Assembly (NCBI RefSeq): GCF_040371545.1
Contig: NZ_AP029048.1
Location: forward strand, 1-64,000
Length of the DNA stretch: 64,000 nt
Direction of reading: 5' to 3'
From: Synechococcus sp. M16CYN
GTDB lineage: Bacteria > Cyanobacteriota > Cyanobacteriia > PCC-6307 > Cyanobiaceae
In this document: positions 1-9,372 of the stretch, one piece after another
Layout: the number at the start of each line of letters is the position of its first letter
How positions within the stretch are numbered: the stretch's first letter is position 1
Position numbers and translations under genes: made by a program
The notes under the pieces: generated by a model
What the model saw: the letters and a program-made list of their open reading frames with translations, nothing else
Told to the model about the DNA's origin: nothing
The model's database searches: none

Positions 1-5
1 CGCTT

Positions 6-806
6 TTAGCTCTGAATCAATGCTTCACCCCAGGGCAAAAGTGTGGTTAGTTGTGACCAAGAGCAGGCAGCCAACATTGGGAAACTTGCTTCCGATAAAT
101 CTTGACCTGCGTACAACTGCGATGGGTCAGCACCCAGCCAACGAATTGGGCAATCCAATTCCTCCAATACAAGCCATGCCGCGGCCAGGTCCCAAATTCT
201 AGGAGTTGCTTCAAGGGCACCAACTGTTTGTCCCATCGCGACACTCACTAAATTGAGGCTGGCAACTCCAAGTAAACGAATCTTTCCAGGAAACGGTTGA
301 TCCAGTTTCCTCTGTAGCAGTCGTATTGAGCGACTACAAAGCGAAACACAATTGCTTGTGGTTAGACAGCGCGTCTTTGCCGTCAATACTTCGCCATTTC
401 GAAAAGCGCCCCGACCTTGTAAAGCCACAATTCGCTGACTCAAAGCCGGTACGTCCAAAAACACCTCACTAGGACGACCGTCAACGAATCGAGCTATAGA
501 GATGGCCCAATAAGGGATACCAGCTGCAAAGTTTGTTGTGCCATCCAGCGGATCGACGACCCAGTATGCACGAGATTCGGGAACCTGCTTCGACCCCTCC
601 TCACTGAGGATACCTTCTCCCGGGGCAATCTCCGCTAGACCCCCCACAAAGGTGGCATCACTCCAACGATCACAAGCCGTGATAGGAGTTCCATCCGACT
701 TAAGATCAGACGTAGCATGACCAAAGTCCTGGCGCTGTCGTGCTGAAACACGGTCGAGCAACTGATGGACGGCGCTCAGTTGGTCTGCACTGAGCACCTC
801 AGTCAT
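6..806 (-). CDS. Inositol monophosphatase family protein
   Basis: Mg-dependent sugar/inositol phosphatase family (SuhB/CysQ-like fold), cytoplasmic. The family signature is visible: an EEG stretch (ILSEEGS) followed by WVVDPLDGTTNF, the metal-binding Asp-rich motif, and a C-terminal IWDLAAAWLVLEE, the second metal site. I place the start at the ATG at 806, giving 266 residues, because it overlaps the stop of the upstream tolC-like gene as TGATG; a longer reading frame to 869 would add 21 residues lying inside that gene. It is the last gene of a four-gene minus-strand operon. The true substrate (inositol phosphate, histidinol phosphate or another sugar phosphate) cannot be told from the sequence. 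Confidence 0.88.
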   Translation of the reverse strand: MTEVLSADQLSAVHQLLDRVSARQRQDFGHATSDLKSDGTPITACDRWSDATFVGGLAEIAPGEGILSEEGSKQVPESRAYWVVDPLDGTTNFAAGIPYWAISIARFVDGRPSEVFLDVPALSQRIVALQGRGAFRNGEVLTAKTRCLTTSNCVSLCSRSIRLLQRKLDQPFPGKIRLLGVASLNLVSVAMGQTVGALEATPRIWDLAAAWLVLEELDCPIRWLGADPSQLYAGQDLSEASFPMLAACSWSQLTTLLPWGEALIQS

Positions 807-2596
807 CACAATTCCTGTACAGAGAAGGAAGGAATAGCAAAACCGGAAGAAACCGGAGTGGTGGGACACACAGATCGAAAGGGCATTGGTTCAATGGGAA
901 TTAACGTTTGCATGTCTTCAGGATTGATTGAAGGCAACCCATCAGGCCCACTACAAGGAAGCAATGCATCCAAACCAGTACGGCGGCCTAACTGAACTAG
1001 GCCAGTGTTATAACCACGAATAGCGCTTGCGTAACGCAGCTCAGCATTGGTGAGATCCCTTTGATTATTCACTACTTCTCTTTGAGTGCTCACACCGGCT
1101 TGTACACGAAGCTGAGACAGCAGCAGGGACTCACGGGAGGATAAGACTTCACTGGCCGTGGTTTGAATGTTTTGGATGGACGTACGAAGTCCAAAGAAAC
1201 TTTGTTCCACCTCAAGGCGAATGTCATCCCGCTTTCTTGCGAATTGGTAAGCATTTTGCTTAGCAGCCCGCTTGAAACGGCTGTATTCAGCATGGGAATG
1301 ACCTCCATCAAACAAACGCCACGTCAGCGTTAACGCTGTGGTGTTGCTGAAGGCCCACGCATAATCATCCATATCGATCTCTTTGATAGATCTTCTACCC
1401 ATTTGGCCTTCCCGACGATTAACATTACTCGTGTTGACAAAGCTTAAAATTGGCTGAATTGCTGCGAGAGAAGCATTGGCCTCGCTGTTGCTAATGGATA
1501 TGTCAAGGAGTAGCTGATCTAACTCTTCTCTATAGGCGTAAGCAGCGCTGATACTCTCCTGAAGTGATGCTTTCCAACTCCCTAAAGGCCTTCCCGGGGT
1601 GGCTGCCGTTGGGGTGATGTTTTGAGGCAAGCTAACTTTGGAAGCCAAACTCCGACGCGCTGTATTCTGATCACCCAGCTTGGAGGCCAGGATACTCCTA
1701 TCGCGCGCGAGCTGGGTCTCAGCTTCAAGAACTTCAAGTTTTGTGTTAACGCCAGCGTTAAAGCGAGCGCGAGCGTCTCTTAGGCTGATTAAGGAGGCAC
1801 GAACCGAGGTCTGACCAATTCGAACACCTTCATCAGCTTCTTGAAGATTGAAGTAAGCAATAGAAGTCTCCAATCGGAGATCACGCAGAGAGATCAGATA
1901 CGATCTGCGTGCTCGTTCATAACGGTCACGAGCGGCGGCGATTTGGGGAACGCGCCTCGGGTTAATGATGTCCCAACTAACTTGAAGGCTGGCATTGAGA
2001 CGCCATTCACGCGCATAAGTCTCATTCGTAGGCTCATTTACCGGATTGGCCACTTCTCCGGTCAAGCGATTGGTCGCCGATGCCATGGAGACTTCAGACA
2101 AAAAGTCTGGATTCCGAAATGTGTACGACTTGAAGTAGGCAGGAAGACCACCGGCAGAAAAATCCACAGTGGGATACCAGAACGCAATTTTTGCGCGTAA
2201 AGACAACTTCGCTTGATCAACTTGACTTAATGCAGCTTTTAATTTTGGACTATTGACCTCTGCCAAAAGCAAAGTCTCTTCGAGGGTAAGCGGACGCAAC
2301 TCGTTGATCTGGACTTGTTCTTTTTGATCCGGAAGCGCAAGAGATGGCGGAGCAACCAAAGGCTGAAGCGATAGAGGTACCTCAGTGGCTGCTGGAGATA
2401 TGGCAGATTCGTTCACGTTTACGCGAAGTCGCCCTTCTCTGAACTCAGAAGCAATGGGCAAGGTCGATTTATCGATTAATGCAGAGGTAGAGCCCTCATA
2501 GACAGAATTTTGACTTAGTCCGGGTGAAGTTCCAGCAACCAAAATTTCCGCAACCAACAACGCACTTGCGGAGAATCGGTGCACAATACGAATCAA
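806..2596 (-). CDS. TolC-like outer membrane efflux protein
   Basis: Trimeric outer-membrane channel of the TolC/OEP family, which exports drugs or proteins together with an inner-membrane pump and an adaptor. The N-terminus (about 28 residues: basic, hydrophobic, then a small-residue cleavage region) is a signal peptide. Two OEP repeats follow: long coiled helices rich in Ala/Gln/Arg around residues 100-330 and 350-560, with the typical ARARFNAGVNTKLEVLEAE and LRVQAGVSTQREVVN segments. The start is unclear: TTG at 2596 overlaps the upstream stop as TTGA, and GTG at 2584 is an equally good choice. It sits in the uppP-DUF512-tolC-IMPase operon; no pump or adaptor gene lies nearby, so the cargo is unknown. 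Confidence 0.88.
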   Translation of the reverse strand: MIRIVHRFSASALLVAEILVAGTSPGLSQNSVYEGSTSALIDKSTLPIASEFREGRLRVNVNESAISPAATEVPLSLQPLVAPPSLALPDQKEQVQINELRPLTLEETLLLAEVNSPKLKAALSQVDQAKLSLRAKIAFWYPTVDFSAGGLPAYFKSYTFRNPDFLSEVSMASATNRLTGEVANPVNEPTNETYAREWRLNASLQVSWDIINPRRVPQIAAARDRYERARRSYLISLRDLRLETSIAYFNLQEADEGVRIGQTSVRASLISLRDARARFNAGVNTKLEVLEAETQLARDRSILASKLGDQNTARRSLASKVSLPQNITPTAATPGRPLGSWKASLQESISAAYAYREELDQLLLDISISNSEANASLAAIQPILSFVNTSNVNRREGQMGRRSIKEIDMDDYAWAFSNTTALTLTWRLFDGGHSHAEYSRFKRAAKQNAYQFARKRDDIRLEVEQSFFGLRTSIQNIQTTASEVLSSRESLLLSQLRVQAGVSTQREVVNNQRDLTNAELRYASAIRGYNTGLVQLGRRTGLDALLPCSGPDGLPSINPEDMQTLIPIEPMPFRSVCPTTPVSSGFAIPSFSVQEL

Positions 2597-3993
2597 TCTT
2601 CAACAAGCTTAGAGGTCTTCTTGGCCGAACCCAGCACAGAAGCAACAATATCAGCCGCCCCATAAACGACGCGTATAGGAACAGTGATCTGACGCTGAAC
2701 CGCTTCAAGAGTCATGTCGTCAAGAAACACCTGCTGCCCCCGACGCAACATCACAGAGGGGAGCAAAAGCTCATCTCTTAGATCGCAACCCTTTAATCCA
2801 TCAAGAAGATCTTGGCCTGTTAGCAGTCCCGTAACTACCTGACTTTGGCCCCAGTAGGGGCTTGGTAACCCAAACAGCTTAAGGTTGACCCCTTTTACAG
2901 CATTTAACCGTTGGGTGACTGGTTGGAGAGCAGTCTTGACAATGTTCCCCACCACCCAACTGCATCGCCGGGGCCGAGCCACCTTTTGAGGGAGTACTTT
3001 GGAGGCCTCATCCAGAGCCTCTAGGAAGGCACGAATGCTGCCTACGCCATTTTCTTCTTGGGGGAAATCCTCATAATCCGCTCGTGGTGGCAGCGGTAGT
3101 CTGGCCATTAGGTACCATTCATCGGACAACCAAACGAAGCGCGATCCTACCCGAACTTGAAATTCGGGTTGTAATCTCTCTACCTGGTCAATCACACGGC
3201 GAGCGCAGTCCCGGTCTACTGGCACGAGGCAATCATCTTCTGGCCGAAAGCGTGTTAGACCGACTGGCACTATGGCAGTAGACAAGACAGCTGGCCAGTC
3301 TCCCCTGGCAAAACACGAAAGGTCATTGAGAGTCTGCTGCAATGCAGCGCCATCATTGAGACCGGGGCATACAACTACCTGGGCATGGATCTGTAGATTA
3401 TGCCGGTCAAACCAGGCAAGTTGATCCATCAACAATCCAGCTCGAGGGTTGGCAAGAAGGCGAGAACGCAAAATCGGTTCCGTAGCGTGAACCGATACGA
3501 AGAGTGGTGATAACCGCTGGTCTTTAATTCGCTGCCAATCCGCTTCTTTAAGGTTAGTGAGCGTAACATAAGAACTGTATAAAAAGCTAAGGCGATAGTC
3601 GTCGTCTTTCAAGTAGAGGCTGCTTCGGTGGCCAGGAGGTTGCTGGTCAATAAAACAAAAAGAACAATGATTGTTGCATTGACGCAGCCCATCAAAAAGT
3701 GCTTCAGTAAAGACTAAGCCAAGACCATCATCCGTGTCTTTTTCCAGATTAATGCGGTGAAGCCCACCAGCGGTATCGCGAACTTCCAGGCTGAGGTGTT
3801 CTTCAACGCAAAGATAACGATAATCGATTAAATCTCTAGGACGAATCCCGTTGATACTGAGAAGTTGATCACCAGGTTCAAAGCCAAGCTCGTGTCCAAT
3901 AGAGTCGGGATCAACGGATGCGACTATAGCGGGCTGTAGCTGATGCACAAAAGTGTTGGAATCAAGAGTCGCAACGGCAACTCCGGCAGACAT
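2593..3993 (-). CDS. Radical SAM DUF512 (TIGR03279) cyanobacterial Fe-S protein
   Basis: Cyanobacterial putative Fe-S oxidoreductase of the DUF512 family; the function is unknown in the family. Residues about 20-60 form a PDZ-like segment (GFEPGDQLLSING). A radical-SAM cluster motif CxxxCxxC follows at C106, C110 and C113, then a TIM-barrel-like region and the C-terminal DUF512 part. The frame is open up to 4308, but the ATG at 3993 (466 residues) gives the family's usual length, and the extra upstream part lies inside uppP in another frame. Its stop overlaps the tolC-like start; the preceding uppP ends 35 bases upstream, so all four genes probably form one transcript. Confidence 0.88.
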   Translation of the reverse strand: MSAGVAVATLDSNTFVHQLQPAIVASVDPDSIGHELGFEPGDQLLSINGIRPRDLIDYRYLCVEEHLSLEVRDTAGGLHRINLEKDTDDGLGLVFTEALFDGLRQCNNHCSFCFIDQQPPGHRSSLYLKDDDYRLSFLYSSYVTLTNLKEADWQRIKDQRLSPLFVSVHATEPILRSRLLANPRAGLLMDQLAWFDRHNLQIHAQVVVCPGLNDGAALQQTLNDLSCFARGDWPAVLSTAIVPVGLTRFRPEDDCLVPVDRDCARRVIDQVERLQPEFQVRVGSRFVWLSDEWYLMARLPLPPRADYEDFPQEENGVGSIRAFLEALDEASKVLPQKVARPRRCSWVVGNIVKTALQPVTQRLNAVKGVNLKLFGLPSPYWGQSQVVTGLLTGQDLLDGLKGCDLRDELLLPSVMLRRGQQVFLDDMTLEAVQRQITVPIRVVYGAADIVASVLGSAKKTSKLVED

Positions 3994-4028
3994 CTCATTC
4001 AATGCGAAGTAGCACTCAATCTCTTCAT

Positions 4029-4880
4029 TCAGTGTGCACTGGAAACAACCCACCAAACAAGAAGGGTCGAACCAAATATCAATCGGTAAACAACAAAAAT
4101 CCAGGAGCTGTTTTGTTGTAAAAAGTGTAACAACCAACCAATGGACAACCAGGATACCAAGGTAGCCGAGATAATGCCTACAATGAGAGAAAGGGGATCG
4201 ACGGTCGTACCGACGTCCAAGGCGCTTTTTAATTCTACCAATCCAGCAACAGAAATTGCAGGGATACTTAGCAAGAAGGAAAAACGCGCAGCGTCTGCGC
4301 GTTTCCATCCATCAAACAACGAAGCTGTGAGTGTACTTCCCGAGCGAGAGACGCCAGGGACAACGGCCAAAGCCTGAGCGCAGCCTACAACAAGACCGTC
4401 GCGACTATTAACCGAATCAAGTCGTTTAATTTGTGAACCGACGCATTCAGCGAACGCAAGGAACAGCGCCATCACAATTGAAATAACCGCGATGGAAGGA
4501 ACAGTACGTAATGGGGAGCCGTCATACTCCTGGTGCCAAAACATCTTGATTCCTAGGCCCAACAGGAGAATAGGCATGTTGCCGCTCGCCATGGCAATTC
4601 CCAAACGCGCTTCGGGGTCTTGCCATTGTCCATAGCGAATTGCACGACTGATTCCCCTGAGCACCCGAGATAGATCTTGGTGAAAGTACGACGTTGTAGC
4701 AATGATGCTTCCCAATTGAATAGCTGCGGTAACAGATACTCCTGGGTCATCCCAGCCGAAAAGTGCTGGTACAACCCTGAGGTGAGCGGTGCTGCTTATT
4801 GGTAAAAACTCTGTTATTCCCTGGATGATGCCAAGCACTAAAGCCTCAACAAGACCTAGCGGAACAGCGGTATCGGTCAT
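4029..4880 (-). CDS. uppP: Undecaprenyl-diphosphatase
   Basis: Integral membrane enzyme (BacA/UppP) that dephosphorylates undecaprenyl diphosphate to recycle the lipid carrier of peptidoglycan and O-antigen synthesis. The family motifs are intact: IIQGITEFLPISSTAHL near residues 18-34 and PGVSRSGST near residues 175-183 supply the catalytic Glu, Ser and Arg residues. Several hydrophobic segments follow, as expected, and 283 residues is a normal length. It starts at an ATG and is the first gene of the minus-strand operon leading to the DUF512, TolC-like and IMPase genes; the gene upstream (DUF3120) is divergent. Confidence 0.95.
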   Translation of the reverse strand: MTDTAVPLGLVEALVLGIIQGITEFLPISSTAHLRVVPALFGWDDPGVSVTAAIQLGSIIATTSYFHQDLSRVLRGISRAIRYGQWQDPEARLGIAMASGNMPILLLGLGIKMFWHQEYDGSPLRTVPSIAVISIVMALFLAFAECVGSQIKRLDSVNSRDGLVVGCAQALAVVPGVSRSGSTLTASLFDGWKRADAARFSFLLSIPAISVAGLVELKSALDVGTTVDPLSLIVGIISATLVSWLSIGWLLHFLQQNSSWIFVVYRLIFGSTLLVWWVVSSAH

Positions 4881-4967
4881 CTAAGGATAAATGTCCTAGC
4901 GACCCTATGTCGGACACAAAGACCAAGGATGTCCTCTAGGGTTCTGTAACTTTGGGACCAAAAGAAT

Positions 4968-5684
4968 TTGATCGGTAGCATCTGGCAATCTACGACTTCC
5001 GATCGTGCATGGTTCGTGTCGATACCGAAAGTAGCCACAGCCATGATTGTGCTGCCAGTCTTTTTACAAGCTCCCTGGGTTCGTATTCATCCGTTTTCAG
5101 CGACGCTATTCACCGCCGTGTTGATCGCAGCCGGCATCACTCTAAACCGTAGCGAAAACCAGCACAGCACAGACCTAGGTTCACTGCTAGTTGGTTTTAG
5201 CGGCAGCTGGTTTGCAGGGTGTGTGTTCTGGGGTTGGCTTCGGGCTCATCCAATTTTGCATCTGCCAGTTGAAGCTTTTGCCTTACCAATTGCTTTAGCC
5301 GGCTTAGGAAACCGTTGGCATCTCGCCTCAGCCTTCTATTTGTCATCTTTGCTCGGTACAGCCTTCACCGATCTAATGATTGCCATCACGGGAGTGATGC
5401 GCTTTTGGCCCACCGTAGTCACCGCCTCCCCGAACACAGCGCCCCAACTACTACATAAGGCAGGGCTCCATCTACTTCACCCACTCCAACTCATAGCTCT
5501 TGCAGCGGCTATTGCCATAATTCTATGGATTGCTCGGGAATTATCAAAACTTGAAATAGCCCCTCGCTGTAGTACCGACACACTCTCTATGTCAGCATCG
5601 GTGCTCACAACCACCTTATGGGTGGATGGTCTTTTTCTACTCTTTGCATTGCTCCAACCTAGTCTCAGTGGATTAATCGAGTGA
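4968..5684 (+). CDS. DUF3120 cyanobacterial membrane protein
   Basis: Conserved cyanobacterial integral membrane protein of unknown function. The first 120 residues carry hydrophobic segments (around 23-60, 70-90, 95-120), followed by the conserved TDLMIAITGVMRFWPTVV region and two C-terminal membrane segments. The frame opens with TTG at 4968; no convincing ribosome binding site is seen, and an in-frame GTG at 5016 is an alternative that would shorten it by 16 residues. It is divergent from uppP and followed by a GC-rich hairpin before psbU. Confidence 0.8.
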   Translation: MIGSIWQSTTSDRAWFVSIPKVATAMIVLPVFLQAPWVRIHPFSATLFTAVLIAAGITLNRSENQHSTDLGSLLVGFSGSWFAGCVFWGWLRAHPILHLPVEAFALPIALAGLGNRWHLASAFYLSSLLGTAFTDLMIAITGVMRFWPTVVTASPNTAPQLLHKAGLHLLHPLQLIALAAAIAIILWIARELSKLEIAPRCSTDTLSMSASVLTTTLWVDGLFLLFALLQPSLSGLIE

Positions 5685-5747
5685 AACGAACTGCAAAACC
5701 TCTGCGTTGCCGGGTACTACAACAGCAATTTGACCTGTAGCCTTCTT

Positions 5748-5766
5748 CGGCCGGCTTTGCCGGCCG
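5748..5766 (+). terminator. Hairpin between DUF3120 and psbU, possible terminator
   Basis: A perfect 8-bp GC-rich inverted repeat (CGGCCGGC, three-base loop TTT, GCCGGCCG) lies between the DUF3120 stop and psbU. The T-run after it is weak (TCCTGTTT), so it may be an inefficient terminator or a structure in the psbU leader. Confidence 0.5.
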
Positions 5767-5799
5767 TCCTGTTTCGTCCCCTAATTGAGAGTTGTTGTG

Positions 5800-6207
5800 A
5801 TGAAGTGGCTCCTAAGCTTGTTAACCACCACCCTAGTCGTGGCAGGCTTGATCTCGAGCCTTGTGCTTTCATACGCGGTTTACGCGGAAGAAGACATTCT
5901 CGGAAAATATTCCGGTAGCGAAATCCGTAATGTTGCGGATGACAAAATCGCTGAGCGTGAAGGCAAGGTGGATCTCAATAATTCTTCCGTACGCCGTTTT
6001 CAGCAGTTCCCTGGGATGTATCCCACAATGGCTGGAAAAATTGTTCTTGGCGGGCCATACAACGAAGTTGATGACGTACTGGAACTTGACCTTAGTGAAC
6101 GTCAGAAAGAGCTGTTCGCCAAGTACCGCGATAATTTTACTGTCACGCCTCCATCAATTGCCCTTAACGAAGGTGATGATCGAATTAATGATGGTCAGTA
6201 CCGATGA
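5800..6207 (+). CDS. psbU: Photosystem II 12 kDa extrinsic protein PsbU
   Basis: Lumenal extrinsic subunit that shields the manganese cluster of photosystem II together with PsbO and PsbV. The protein starts with a basic/hydrophobic signal peptide of about 29 residues ending SYAVYA, followed by the mature EEDILGKYSGSEIRNVADDK region and a helix-hairpin-helix-like core (VRRFQQFPGMYPTMAGKIVL) typical of PsbU. I chose the ATG at 5800 (135 residues); a TTG five codons upstream is less likely. A strong intrinsic terminator follows. psbU is missing from many Prochlorococcus, so its presence favours a Synechococcus-like host. Confidence 0.93.
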   Translation: MKWLLSLLTTTLVVAGLISSLVLSYAVYAEEDILGKYSGSEIRNVADDKIAEREGKVDLNNSSVRRFQQFPGMYPTMAGKIVLGGPYNEVDDVLELDLSERQKELFAKYRDNFTVTPPSIALNEGDDRINDGQYR

Positions 6208-6245
6208 GGGAAGCATTCATAATTCACTCGCTGTGATTACCTGAG

Positions 6246-6270
6246 CCGCCAGTATATCTGGCGGTTTTTT
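6246..6270 (+). terminator. Intrinsic terminator downstream of psbU
   Basis: A perfect 7-bp stem (CCGCCAG, loop TATAT, CTGGCGG) is followed at once by TTTTTT at 6265-6270. It ends the psbU transcript just before the nadB start codon at 6277. Confidence 0.9.
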
Positions 6271-6276
6271 GCCTCA

Positions 6277-7938
6277 ATGGACCAGCTTTATTCTCCTGAT
6301 CCAATTCCTCCCGGCCCCTGGGATGTGGCGGTGATTGGCGCCGGGGCAGCCGGTCTAATGACTTGCCTGGACCTCCCCGCCGGCTTAAGCGTGTTGCTGC
6401 TTAATCGGAACACCGGGCGCTGTTCGTCCAGCCGATGGGCGCAGGGAGGGATCGCCGCAGTCACACGGCCAGAGGATAATGCTTACAGCCACGCTGAGGA
6501 CACCATCCATGCCGGAGCTGGACTATGTGACAGGGATGCCGTACAGCTGCTGGTAAACGAAGCGCCCCATTGCGTAGAACGTCTTCAAAAGTTAGGGATG
6601 ACTTTTGACCGTGATGGCCCAAACCTCGCAACTACGCTTGAAGCAGCCCACAGCCACAAACGAGTCCTTCATGTACGAGACCAGACCGGAAAAGCACTAG
6701 TGGATGTGCTACGGGAGCGTGTAGAAGAACGTGTTGGTCTTTTACACCGCCGCGGCGTACGGGTCACGCAGCTTATGGTGGAAAACGGGTGTTGCAGCGG
6801 TCTACAGGTGCTAGACGGCCGCCGCGTTTACACGGTACAAGCCCGAGCCATTGTGCTCGCCAGCGGGGGCGGCGGTCATCTGTTCGCAAATACCACCAAC
6901 CCGACTCAAGCCTGCGGCGAAGGCATAGCACTTGCCTGGCAAGCAGGCGCTGCCGTAGAAGACCTAGAATTCATCCAGTTTCATCCTACGGCGTTACGCC
7001 TCAAAGGCGCCCCTTGCTTTCTCCTCTCAGAGGCGGTACGAGGCGAAGGCGGTGTTTTGCTGGATGACTTCGGTTGTAGCCCCGTAGCTCATTTGCCACA
7101 AGGGGATCTCTCTCCTCGTGATCAAGTGAGTCGCGCTCTTGTTCAGGCCATGCAACGGCAGGGAGTAGGACAAATTTGGCTCGATTTCAGTGCCATTCCC
7201 CGCAAGCGGGCGGAAGCGCGCTTCCCAAATATTCTTGACCGTTGTGGTGAATTTGGCCTCAACCCTCTGGAACACCCAATCCCAGTTGCTCCCGCCGCGC
7301 ACTATTGGATGGGTGGTGTCGCTACCGACCTTCAAGCTGCCACAAATCTTCCTGGGCTTTTCGCAGTTGGCGAAGTGGCTTGCACGGGGCTCCACGGTGC
7401 TAATCGTCTGGCCAGTAACTCCCTGATGGAATGTCTGGTTTTTGCTCATCAGCTAGAGAAAATTAGCCTGGTGCCACAACAAACATGGGGTAAACGATCC
7501 AAACCCACAATCTGTGAGCTTGATCTCAGTCATGGAGAAAGCAGTACCGGCCTGATATCACGCATTGAACAACTCAGGCAGCTGTGCTGGCGCGACGCCG
7601 GTGTGGACCGAGCCGTTCGTAAACTCCGCCGAGCTCTTCATCAAGTTCAAGCTGAGGAAATCTGGCTTGAGCATCAGCCTCTTTTGCGCCTTATGCGAGG
7701 TCTTGGTAATACAGAAGCCTTAGAACTTGGTGACAGCAGTCGCAGAAATCTTAATCTGCTGCTAGATCTTCATCACCGCTTACTAACGAGTCGGTTAATG
7801 CTGCAGGCGGGGTTATTCAGGCGCGAAAGTCGAGGCGGACATTTCCGCATTGATGCGCCGGCGCCACTACCTCAATGGCAATGTCACTCCCGTCAGTCCA
7901 TCAAAGAGGGAATTAGGACCCGGGCCTTGCGTGTATGA
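6277..7938 (+). CDS. nadB: L-aspartate oxidase
   Basis: FAD enzyme that oxidises L-aspartate to iminoaspartate, the first step of de novo NAD synthesis. The N-terminal dinucleotide-binding motif GAGAAG is at residues 21-26, the SRWAQGGIAAV signature at about 51-61, followed by the capping domain, and the conserved substrate region with EFIQFHPTAL and GANRLASNSLMECLVFAHQ. The length of 553 residues matches the family. The start ATG is 7 bases after the psbU terminator, so the leader must be very short or the promoter must overlap the terminator. It converges on the VKOR gene with one base between the stops. Confidence 0.95.
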   Translation: MDQLYSPDPIPPGPWDVAVIGAGAAGLMTCLDLPAGLSVLLLNRNTGRCSSSRWAQGGIAAVTRPEDNAYSHAEDTIHAGAGLCDRDAVQLLVNEAPHCVERLQKLGMTFDRDGPNLATTLEAAHSHKRVLHVRDQTGKALVDVLRERVEERVGLLHRRGVRVTQLMVENGCCSGLQVLDGRRVYTVQARAIVLASGGGGHLFANTTNPTQACGEGIALAWQAGAAVEDLEFIQFHPTALRLKGAPCFLLSEAVRGEGGVLLDDFGCSPVAHLPQGDLSPRDQVSRALVQAMQRQGVGQIWLDFSAIPRKRAEARFPNILDRCGEFGLNPLEHPIPVAPAAHYWMGGVATDLQAATNLPGLFAVGEVACTGLHGANRLASNSLMECLVFAHQLEKISLVPQQTWGKRSKPTICELDLSHGESSTGLISRIEQLRQLCWRDAGVDRAVRKLRRALHQVQAEEIWLEHQPLLRLMRGLGNTEALELGDSSRRNLNLLLDLHHRLLTSRLMLQAGLFRRESRGGHFRIDAPAPLPQWQCHSRQSIKEGIRTRALRV

Positions 7939-7939
7939 C

Positions 7940-8869
7940 TTAGAATTCTCTACTGCCTTGATAGCCACTCAGGTCAGCCAAGATACTGAGGGGTTTAACA
8001 CCGGAATCTATCTCACCATTAATTTCCCAGCTAGGAAAGCCTTCCAACCTCTTACTACGGCAAAGGTCAGCCTGGTTGTTCTGGCCATCAGTTGCACATT
8101 CCACAACAATGAGCTGCTGGCTAGCCTGCTTGCCAAATAACTCCTTTTGTTCATGGCAGTGAGGACACCAATATGCCGAATACATCACAGCACCGCCTAC
8201 TGCAAGATGCTCTGCTAATGCTAGAGCAGCTATCGAACTTTCATTCGTCACAGCTGGAGGAACACCGACCTTCTCACCCACGTTAGCCGAGCGTCCTGAA
8301 TCAACCGCAGAAATCCAAATCAGGCTCCCTAGCAAAACGACAGTGGCTAGAAGCACACCGCGAAAAGCCAGTATACCGGAATCCTCCCAACCACCGCCAA
8401 CTATCGATAGCACCAATAAAAGTATAGATAAGGACGCGGAGAGAACACAAAAGAAGCAGAATGCCTGAATTTTCAGGACAGCTAATCCCAATAGGACGGC
8501 GCTGAATGCAGCCATGCTAGTGGAAAGCGTAAATAATCCCCACCAAGTGCGACGAGACAAATCTGCCTTATTCTCCTGCAGCCCAGGTAACAGAGGCATC
8601 AAAGTCATTAACAGGATAGAGATGTAGGCGATCAACCCAACCAGCGATAGTGGGATACCGTTAATCAAAGTTCCCCAGGAACTATTAAGCACTTTGTCGC
8701 ACCCGTCCGCACCCATCGGACACGTGAGCTCGCCGAGAAACCCCCAACGCTTGAGAGTGATCGAACCTGTATCGATTACGCCAACTGTGGCCAGCACTGC
8801 CATTGCAATGCGTGCCCATTTGGTCCCGGGATCCTGACGCCGGCGACTAACGAGACGGGTAACACCCAC
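7940..8869 (-). CDS. Vitamin K epoxide reductase-thioredoxin fusion
   Basis: Membrane oxidoreductase that drives disulfide formation in the periplasm/lumen, the cyanobacterial counterpart of DsbB/DsbA (related to plant LTO1). The VKOR domain shows the loop cysteines C50 and C57 (TCPMGADGC) and the quinone-side CFFC pair C138/C141, within four or five membrane segments. The C-terminal thioredoxin-like domain (about residue 215 on) carries CPHC at 235-238. Length 309 is normal for the fused form. All redox cysteines are intact. It is followed convergently by nadB and preceded by a long gene-poor gap. Confidence 0.93.
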   Translation of the reverse strand: MGVTRLVSRRRQDPGTKWARIAMAVLATVGVIDTGSITLKRWGFLGELTCPMGADGCDKVLNSSWGTLINGIPLSLVGLIAYISILLMTLMPLLPGLQENKADLSRRTWWGLFTLSTSMAAFSAVLLGLAVLKIQAFCFFCVLSASLSILLLVLSIVGGGWEDSGILAFRGVLLATVVLLGSLIWISAVDSGRSANVGEKVGVPPAVTNESSIAALALAEHLAVGGAVMYSAYWCPHCHEQKELFGKQASQQLIVVECATDGQNNQADLCRSKRLEGFPSWEINGEIDSGVKPLSILADLSGYQGSREF

Positions 8870-9227
8870 CTGATAACCCTACAAGTGACCAAATTCTGCC
8901 AGTCTCTACACAATCCGTCCCAATTAAGCAAGGTGATCGGCGGTTTGCTGGTACAGCAACGTGGCCACAACTGCAAAACTGGTCATTACCTTTATCTATA
9001 CATGGGCCAGGGCAAATAATTGCGTTGACGTCAAAATGTCACAATGAAATCGATTGTCAGGGCGGGAATATGACATCCGCATCAACTAAAGTTAACGCAA
9101 TGGCTGTGGTCGATCAGTCATAACTAAAGGCATCCCAAACCAATCTAGATGATATAGAGGATGCAAGGGCTTATTCATTTTGATCGGTTAAACAATTCAA
9201 TCGACATTGGTATATGGACCGGACCTG

Positions 9228-9372
9228 TGCAAAAACCCTGACTAACACAGCTGTCAGGGAGGTTACGACGGTAAGCGGGTTTCTTCCCTTCACTAGAGTC
9301 ACAGAACCTATGTCCAGGGCTCTTGCCGCAGGTTGAGATACGGAAGTCGCGGTGCTCCACTCTCGATTCTCG
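9228..9372 (-). ncRNA. Candidate small RNA with intrinsic terminator
   Basis: The minus strand has a -10-like TATTAT around 9374-9379, followed by about 140 bases richer in GC than the surroundings, ending in a perfect 7-bp hairpin (CCCTGAC, 10-base loop, GTCAGGG at 9236-9259) and a T5 run (9231-9235). This is the layout of an independent small RNA gene. A 67-codon frame overlaps it, but it has no family resemblance. I could not match it to 6S, SRP, tmRNA, RNase P or Yfr1 by eye. Confidence 0.45.

Noticed and set aside
8924-8986. 20-codon ORF (minus) beginning MTSFAVVATLLYQQ upstream of the VKOR gene
   Set aside because: Too short and without a match to known small photosystem or b6f subunits; the upstream AAAGGT is too weak to decide.
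9025-9034. TTGACGTCAA palindrome
   Set aside because: Single 10-bp palindrome without a promoter context or second copy; no NtcA-type GTA-N8-TAC match.
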